NCBI RefSeq assembly: GCF_963855985.1
Contig: NC_087106.1
Location: 7,113,001-7,177,000, forward strand
DNA length: 64,000 nucleotides
DNA from: Ostrinia nubilalis
Taxonomy: Eukaryota; Arthropoda; Insecta; Lepidoptera; Crambidae
Reading direction: 5' to 3'
Of this stretch, positions 56,141 to 64,000 are shown piece by piece. Numbering within the stretch: the stretch's first letter is position 1; each line of letters starts with the position of its first letter. The position numbers were made by a program, and so were the translations under genes. Below the pieces are notes generated by a model. The model did no database searches. It had not been told where the DNA came from and saw only the letters and a list, made by a program, of their open reading frames with translations.

Positions 56141-59100
56141 GTAAGTTCATGATTTGATTATTTCTAAGCAACCACAGCTTTTGCAAATGTTTTGTTACTT
56201 TCAAACTAGGCTCTTCTTAAAATAGTGACAGAGCTTCACTAAGTTTTAACAGGTTAACTTAAAATCTTTGAAGTTCATGCACCTAACAAGGTGGCAACTA
56301 AATAATATTTTATAGAAAATTGCACAATATTTCGCTTAATTTACAAAATAAATTATCATGTCAAGACGTGCCCAGTGGGCCGGTAACGGTCAACCCTGGA
56401 CAAAAAGTTTTAACTCATTCCCCTCTAGCAAAGAAGATTGTGGTATCCTTTTGATGCGCGTTAGAACATTTCGCAGTAACCATTCAATTAAAACTGGTTC
56501 TTATACAATACTATATCGTGGTTTTTATAGTAACTTTGTACGAAATAAGACGAGAAGGACCGATTATTGTGATATCACTTAATAAGTTTAATCTACTCTT
56601 GCGTTATTTGCCTGTTTTTATTTTATGATCAGATAAGAAAATGCAAATTTTAATTGATGGCGGTCAATTAAAATGTCCAAGTATGGTAAGTTTAAAATAA
56701 TAAAAGTTTTTCGAACATCTTCAAGACTTACTTTTACATTACGGATTCAATTAACCATGTGGTGTTGATGGCTGTTACCTAGGCCCTACATTGACTTTTG
56801 AGTGCTTTTGATTAAGAATAATTATACAAGCGGGGTAGGTATTAACATCTGTAATACAGAATACCTAATGTAAAATCAACAGTTTAAAACGGTAGCGAGC
56901 TTTAGCTCGAGGTACCTATTTAGGTAGGTAGGTAGACAATAAGTGATGAAGGTACTCTAATATGTACCGTACTATTGTTTAATAAATTGATAACGATCTT
57001 TACAGGTTAATGATGATAATATTATGTGAAACATTACTTCACGGAAAACCTTAGGTATAATGATTTCAAAGAAAATTCAAAATCATGCGATCTCTATTCT
57101 GAGGCAAAATAGCCTTCTTGCAAATTCACACAATAGCTCCTACTTAAAGACAGGTACTATACCAAAACTTCCTACTATCTTTAAGTTAGGCAATAATCTT
57201 ATTATGGTAAAAGGAAATCAAGGAACAGATAGTGAACCTAAAGTTAAAGTTTTAAACCTAAAGTTTAAGGATCTATAAAATTTTACTTCTCGACAAAATG
57301 CATCCAAGGATTTTATCGCGAACCGTTTAGATATATTTTATTCAAGATCATTACCATATTAAATTAGTGTAGAGAACGTTGAACTGGACTAATTTTATTA
57401 CGTGTCTATTGTCAAGATAGCGATGATCTAATTTGACTTAAAAGCATTTTTATTGTACCCTGAGATAGATCATAAACTTTTGAAGTTCTAAACTCGTTTT
57501 GGGATCTTATGATTGGAATCTCACGAGGCTCATCTTTGTGTAAGTTACATTCAAATTATTTCGTTTAACTTTAATATATAATTTATTATTTACACTGCAT
57601 TCAAGCTGTGTATCACAAATTAATAATCACTTATAGGTATCAAATGTTCGATCTCCAGTGTATTGACTTCAGATCATCAACAATGTTTCAACTACACTTT
57701 TAAGCATCAGTATTATTTATATTAAAATTCCATAATCTTAAGAGAATAAACAACTACCTTATGATCCTATTCAAACTATCTATTCCTCAGAGGTCAAACT
57801 AAGCTAATCTAGTATTTATGTATTCAACATTATCTTAATGAGTTCACCACTGGAGATTTCAGAATCGTTTTCCCTTAAAACGACACTGTCTTTACTATAT
57901 TTATTGCCTTCTTACAAGTTATTTTTAAATGTATCAGCTGGAAACCACTTTGGAGCCCATTTCACTTAATCGATCTTTATAACACATTTATTTTTGTTTT
58001 TGAATATCATTTGGCGTTATAATTGTATTCACACCAAAAGTTTCTACAGTTGTTCGACGACAAAGTACAAGTTTTATTAATTTTTAAGTAAATAGCTTTT
58101 AACTGTTTAAAGTAGCCTGAATCGTGCAAGGTATCTTATTAACCTGAACCTTAATTAGCCTCCAACAAAGAGTTTTTTAAGTAAATCGCCTAACTGTCGC
58201 CCGAATCCCACGTGACAATTGTTAATTGCCATCCTTTTCTCTTGCCGCTTCGATAAACGCAAAATTTAAACCCGCCGTATTGTTGACTGGGCAAGTTGAC
58301 GCCCAAATTGCCGCATTTAAAATTTTAAATTAAGTAGGTGGTAAATTAACGTGAATTGATCTGTTGTTTGTCGAAATTGGTCGGCCGCGGTACCCGTTTA
58401 TTTCGACCTTAAATTTCTTTTAATGACCTCAGTTTTTGAGCAATAAAAATGTGTCAATTTGTTAACGATACGCGTTTGGGATTACGACTGAAGCGTCTAC
58501 GGGTGAATTACGAAAGTCAGTCACTGCTGGAAACCATTAGATGGCGTTTTATTGCCTTTATTAACTTACAAAATGTTACTTTTTAAGTTTCTCCGAACTT
58601 AGTACACCATTTTGTAACTTACGTTTTGATGGCCAGTTCTGATTCTTAAATTATGCATTGAAGAAATTCAATTACTTAGCAATTCAAGTCTTTTAATCAT
58701 TGGTTTCTTTTTTTAGTCTAGATCTAGAGATCTTAGAAGCAATAAATATCATTAAATGGATTCCAGTTTATTTATGGAATAAAATCCGCACTTGCCGACA
58801 GAGCGAGGCGTAATTCCGCTTGCGCTCGGTGACAGATATCAGTTAATGGTCACTTTTTATACAGTAATTATATGTTTTGGGCAGACAATTTTTTAAGCGA
58901 TGCACCACTGGGTGTGCAATTATATTATTTATAAAATACTTCTTCGAATTTATGGCGGCATTGTTTATTATAATAATACATTAATGATGAAGGATTTCAC
59001 TTGTTTCAGGCACCGTGTAATTTTCGGACGTTATCGAAGCTATCTCGTTTATTGCCTCCATATGAAGGAGCCGAATCCGAGCTTAACTTTGTTTTAATAT

Positions 59101-62100
59101 TTATTGACTAACTGTAATATTTTATTACCCTATTATTTTGCATAAAGCAAGGCTTTTAAAAGCAAGTATCTCTAGCATGTGTTTAAGGTCTTGAAGCTCG
59201 TATAAAGTTAACAATAAATTGCTATTATATTACTTTTAGATAACCTTAGAGCCGGTAAGCTTCGCATTATCCGAATGCTTGCAGTAAATAGAAACTAAGA
59301 TACATTCAATTGTTTTTAATAAATATTATTTCTGTTAGTAACCAACAGGAAACCGTCTCAGATATTTATATTAAACAGTGCCCGCAATGAAAACAGTCGT
59401 AAATCCAATCGAATGTAAACCATAGAACACCGGATGGTTGGTTATAAAAAAATTAAACTATTTAACCAAACACAAATACTAAATAGGCAACGTCAAAGTT
59501 ACTGTGTAGTCGTAAAGAGAAGATGTGGTTAGTTTTAATAACGAATTTATGGATTCGAAAAATATCGATAGGATGTGGTTTTGTCTACGAGAACTTTATG
59601 TCGAATCTAACGTTTCGGTTGGGTATGAAGCTCTAACAAGTTTACGATTTAAAATATTATAGGTAGGTACTTACCGTGATACGTTTTGAAGTGTAATTTT
59701 TAGTTAGCCTGAGGTTAGAGATGTAAGCTAGTTTGTTTTTTGTTTAGTTTATCTTTAGGGGTTTGCGCAAAGAGGAATATAAATTAGAAACTATTTTATG
59801 ACGCGAACTATTAAATCACGTGGTCTCAAAAGACTTAAAAGATTACTTTTGATTGTAACGCAAAGTTCTAGAAAACTTCATAGCACGTAATTATAATAAA
59901 CACCTAAGTAAATATTACGTAGATACTATAAACATCTCCCAGACGTTGGTCACCATGTAAAAGTAGGTTTACGAGGATGTTTAGAGGTAATTTCGCAATT
60001 TTATGCCACGCAATAAGTAACTATGTCATATTATGAGACCCGCACTAAACTACTATTTATTAAGTTAAGATTGTCGATTACATACTGATATCCACAATAA
60101 ATTATAGTTAAGTAACTTCAGTATCTTAAATATTCATCAAAAATCAACAAGAGCTAAGTATTTATGTAAGCCTGTATAATTTAGGACCGATAAATTATCT
60201 AAGTTTACAAATTGATAATTATTATTAGTGCATGGTTAGGTGAATGATTAGAATCCTGTGTGATTGGAAATCGATAAATGTGCTGTAGCAAAAAAACGTA
60301 TTTATAAACGGTGCTTAATTTTTTTGTAGCGCTACTAAATTACTTGTACAGTCGAAAGTATTATCAAATATTATAAAGTCGACCTTATTACAGTCACATT
60401 ATAAGTCACAGTATCTACCAAGATGTGCCATCGTCCGTACCAACTGATTGACAAGCAACACCCAACCGATTTGCAGACAAAAATCATGACGACACCCGTC
60501 AAAATTAAACAGGTCGCTCACGTAGCGACTCCGTATTGTAACACAATACATCCCGACACAGCAGCGTAACCCCACCCCACGTATGCCCTCGATTTTTTTT
60601 ATTAATTCCCAACACGTCTCCGCGTCTTCTTTGTTCGTCCCATTGTGAATAACATATGTAATAGAAATGCTGAATAACGTACGTACTTAGATATTGAAAG
60701 AGATTTTTATTTTGTCCCGCGTTTTTTGGATTGCGGATCACTGTGCAAAAGGAATTAATGAGTTTCAATCGATTTTGGTTGTTGCTATGTGGTTTTGTAA
60801 GACTGGTCTCACCTCTGACCACTGTGTGACGGAGATATTGGTAAATCTATAGTTCAGCTATCAGCATAGCTCAGTAATCAGACTAATCATTTGGAAATCG
60901 AAAGGTCGTAGGTTCATGTCCCCTCATCTGAGAAAGACTTAAAGTGAAAAACCATTTTACTACCTATTCTGATTTTCCTGAATAAAAAGTTAGTGTAGAG
61001 TAAGTTAGAAATATGTACTCGTACAAGTCCGTCGGGACAATGTTTTACTATTATTATTGTGTACTTAGGTATTGTAATCAGATGTAATAAAGTTGTAGCA
61101 TTGAGACGTTGTCAATGACTATAATTACGAGTTATCCTCATTATATGGGTGTGATTTTTACGTAACAACTTTAATGAGGTTCTGTTTTAATTGCATTATG
61201 AACGACTATAAAATAATAAGCACACGACATTGGAGATTAAATTGTGTAATATGTAGAGTAAATGCAAACAGATTTGCCCAGGTTTGTTTTAGGTAGAAAA
61301 TAATTCAAATAAATCCCAAAAGATCCAGCCTATACTCTAAATTATACTACTACTCTAGTAGCTTACAGCTATTGAACTAAAATAAATGCGGTTCCAAACG
61401 TATATTATTTACACATTCGTTTCTAATCTCTTTCATTCCGATCATTATAGGATATTTTCTCATACAAGAATTGTATTGGAATATTATTTATTTGTCTAAA
61501 CCAAATCGGATGCAGTCGACTTACTATGACATTGCAACAATACGTTTTATTTCCGTCAGTTCTAAGTACTTTATCACCCTTTATTACAACTCACACCCTC
61601 CAAGTGAATTTATTCCAATTTTTATGCTAAATAAACCTCATTGCTGGTGACAATAGCGTGTGCCCTTTAGAAGGAACCCTTCTAAGCATTGTGCAAATTG
61701 TCCATTTTAGACAACGGTCTTCCGTTTCTTTCAGACTGAAAGAGACGAGTGGGACGGAATATCTTGAGGGTGTGGTACCATGACTAAGATATTTTTGGTT
61801 AAGTTCATTTTGCTATACAATTGGCACAGTGATTCAAATTATATATTTATACATTTTCAATAAGCAACTGGACGACTTGATTATTTAGCATATTCTCAAA
61901 AACAATCAGTACTAAGTGACCACTGTGCACTAAATTCCTTATCAGTAACATTTTGTAAATTAGATCAGTCAGTGTGTCAAAGATTACCTTCAAAGATATT
62001 TAAATAAGAATATGTAGAACTGCATATTTTTACATATTTGATTCATTAAAGGAGGATTTCTAGACTTTATATCTCGTCACATAGACCATACGCGCTGATC

Positions 62101-64000
62101 GACAAAAGAAAACTTGTTCGATTCCACTCGCCCTATTGTTTGACACCCGAACCCTTCTGTTTGTTAGCACGTGTTTTATTGTTCACTTACACGACAATTA
62201 CTGAGGGCGATTGAATGTTGAGGAAGCACTATTGTTGGGGATCATTTTGGAGGTGAACTAGAAAAGAATTTGATAAACTTTCAAGTCGAAGAAAATACTT
62301 GACTTTTGTTTTTGTCCAGTCCCCTATTTTTACTTGATTACCCCTCGATTGGGCACCAGGGGAATTGGGGACCCCTCGACCTGCAGTGGATTAGAGGGCT
62401 ATTTTAGGTCATAGTTGCGATAAGTGCTTTATCTGCCGTGAACATCTTTGGGGCCCTGTCAAGACGAATCATAATCAAATCGTCAACATAGATCAAGATG
62501 ACTTAATTTTAAGACGTAGTGTTCTTCTCTGTAGAATTTGAAATGTGCTTTTATTTTAACAAATAAACATGTATTTTACTTAGCTATATTCATTTTTTTA
62601 GACAGTTTTCTCAAGTTTATTTGCTCAAATACTTTTGTCATTATTCCCTATTGTAATATATATTATACATATCAATTTTATTGTTGGTTCAATCGGCAGG
62701 TACGATCTACGTGCTTGCTCGTCTCGTCGCGGGATAGAAAATAAAGAGTTTCCTGTACAATTGTCATGGCACATTTGACCCCACTGTTGGGAGGAAATGC
62801 CCATTATAATATCTACAATGGGCAGAAACACGTGCTCTGGTTACGTGTTGTTATGTGTGAGAAAGGGTTTTGTATGGCAAGGTAGATTTGATGGTACAAA
62901 GATCTGCACTAATTATAGCTTCCAAATATTTGAATATCGGCATTCGAATATATAAAAAAGGTTTCTGGGCGGAGAAATTCAAAACTGCTTTAAGACAAAT
63001 TATTCTGCCTTGTCTCTCTCTTAAAAAACTGGATAGTAGCAAAAAATTTGAGCTTAAAACAATATTAAAACGCCCGCACAGCAGCAATCAAGATAATGCG
63101 CAAACAACGACCGATGTGATATATAATTATACAAGCAAATTATACAATCATCATACATTTAGCTTGTCAAATTAATCATTATATCAATGGTAACAAGGCA
63201 CATTTTGTATTCTACCTCTGTTGCAGACTGTACCTCTAGACAGTTGAAAGTAAACACGTCCCGTCACGATGTCTGTTTGTTTGAGAAAGAAAAAAGCCTG
63301 ACGGAACCCACCGATTGACATATTGCTTTAGAATTGTACCGGGATTGATTTAGAATTAATTAGAGAATTCCGATGGGAACTTTTATAGAAAGTTCTGCGT
63401 TTCTGGAAAAATCTGACGTTATAACAAAATGTAATTGAGTTTTGGTCCAGACTTTGACTAGGCGATGACACACTGGGTTCCCGGACATTGATAACAATAA
63501 TCGCAATTTTACAGTATATTGTTATGATTCGGTAGTACAGATGAACTTTGTAGTCAATATAAGACACGAGTAAGTACCTATATGATTTTTATAACACGTG
63601 CATAAAGATGATAAAACTTGAATTTTACGACAAAGGTTAAATTCGTTGAAAAGAAAACACATTGTTCTTACAATAACGCGCCCATAGTCCTGCATCCTGT
63701 CACAGTATAAATACGAAAAGTAGTATCTCTTACTTAAAGCTTGGAAGTAACTGTTTAGACTACCTCGGTTTTCTCTTGCACTCAGCACGAACTGCTGAGT
63801 TTTATTTAGACTCTCTCATTGACGTAACGTAGCTTCCAATTGCTTTTACACTGGAAAAATAAAAGTACTTAACCCTAAAGTAGCTTCGCCTTATCAAGCT
63901 GAAGTGTAGACAGTGAGAGGAGAATAGACACTGTGTTTAACAATTCTAGATAATTCACTTTGAAACATAAACTCACTCACTAATGCTTCCAAAATACTTT
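56141..64000. other. Presumed first intron, non-coding
   Basis: After the GTAAGT donor there is no acceptor-exon pair that I trust up to the end. 58190-58400 is GC-richer, with ACAATTGTTAATTG, TTCGATAAACG and CCGTATTGTTGAC words, and could be an intronic enhancer. 60529-60545 is a CACGT-looped hairpin followed by GTATTGTAACACAATAC. A SINE remnant is at 60856-60950. The frames at 57060-57278, 60505-60822 and 62870-63175 have no family character. Confidence 0.4.
60856..60950 (+). mobile_element. tRNA-derived SINE remnant
   Basis: AGCATAGCTCAGTAATCAGA is a recognisable A box with D-arm. AAAGGTCGTAGGTTCATGTC then CCCTCATCTGAG gives a weakened B box at tRNA spacing. The acceptor arms do not pair, so it is not scored as a tRNA gene. 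Confidence 0.5.

Noticed and set aside
60856..60930. tRNA gene
   Set aside because: A- and B-box-like words are present but the acceptor, anticodon and T stems do not pair, so it is a SINE remnant.

Overview
The window looks like nuclear DNA of a moth or butterfly (Lepidoptera). It is AT-rich, has no operon-like gene packing, and carries transposon families known from that order: RTE-type LINE 3' ends coding for the familiar C-terminus RWTDDLVKVAG..SLGEAFVQQWTSFG, a Lep1/HeliMinu-type Helitron, tRNA-derived SINEs, many small palindromic MITEs and a copia element. The species cannot be named from the sequence alone.

The only long open reading frames belong to one LTR retrotransposon of the copia lineage (36852-41483, minus strand). 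Its two 219-bp LTRs appear identical and it is flanked by a 5-bp target duplication. It has a copia-type primer site matching the middle of initiator tRNA-Met. Gag, protease and integrase lie in one frame and reverse transcriptase and RNase H in the next. The two frames are separated by a one-base break in an A7 run (39184-39190), so the copy is recent but broken as given.

Elsewhere the window is non-coding DNA full of old repeats. There are twelve fragments of RTE-like LINE 3' ends in two groups, with ATG-type or GAAC-type tails. A second LINE is represented by a C-terminal zinc-knuckle-like fragment (14106-14332). Palindromic MITE families include PIF/Harbinger-like ones with TAA duplications, TA-flanked ones and one with an 8-bp duplication (12367-12538). 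A second copy of the last family (26772-27187) holds another MITE nested inside it. Local tandem and direct duplications lie at 8.7, 9.2, 21.8, 22.0 and 35.4-36.0 kb.

The best evidence for a host gene is at the right. A CpG-rich, GC-box-bearing stretch (55380-55930) is followed by a plausible 5' leader with two short upstream ORFs overlapping at TAATG. A 14-codon start then runs straight into a consensus 5' splice site (56099-56140, then GTAAGT). If real, the gene reads rightward and its first intron fills the rest of the window. Two short segments further left (25667-25730 and 30367-30410) are framed by good splice sites and could be small exons, but nothing identifies them. GC-rich islands with many ACAAT/ATTGT motifs and CCAAT boxes (notably 48.7-48.9 and 55.1-55.2 kb) suggest regulatory DNA around that gene. 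This is inference.
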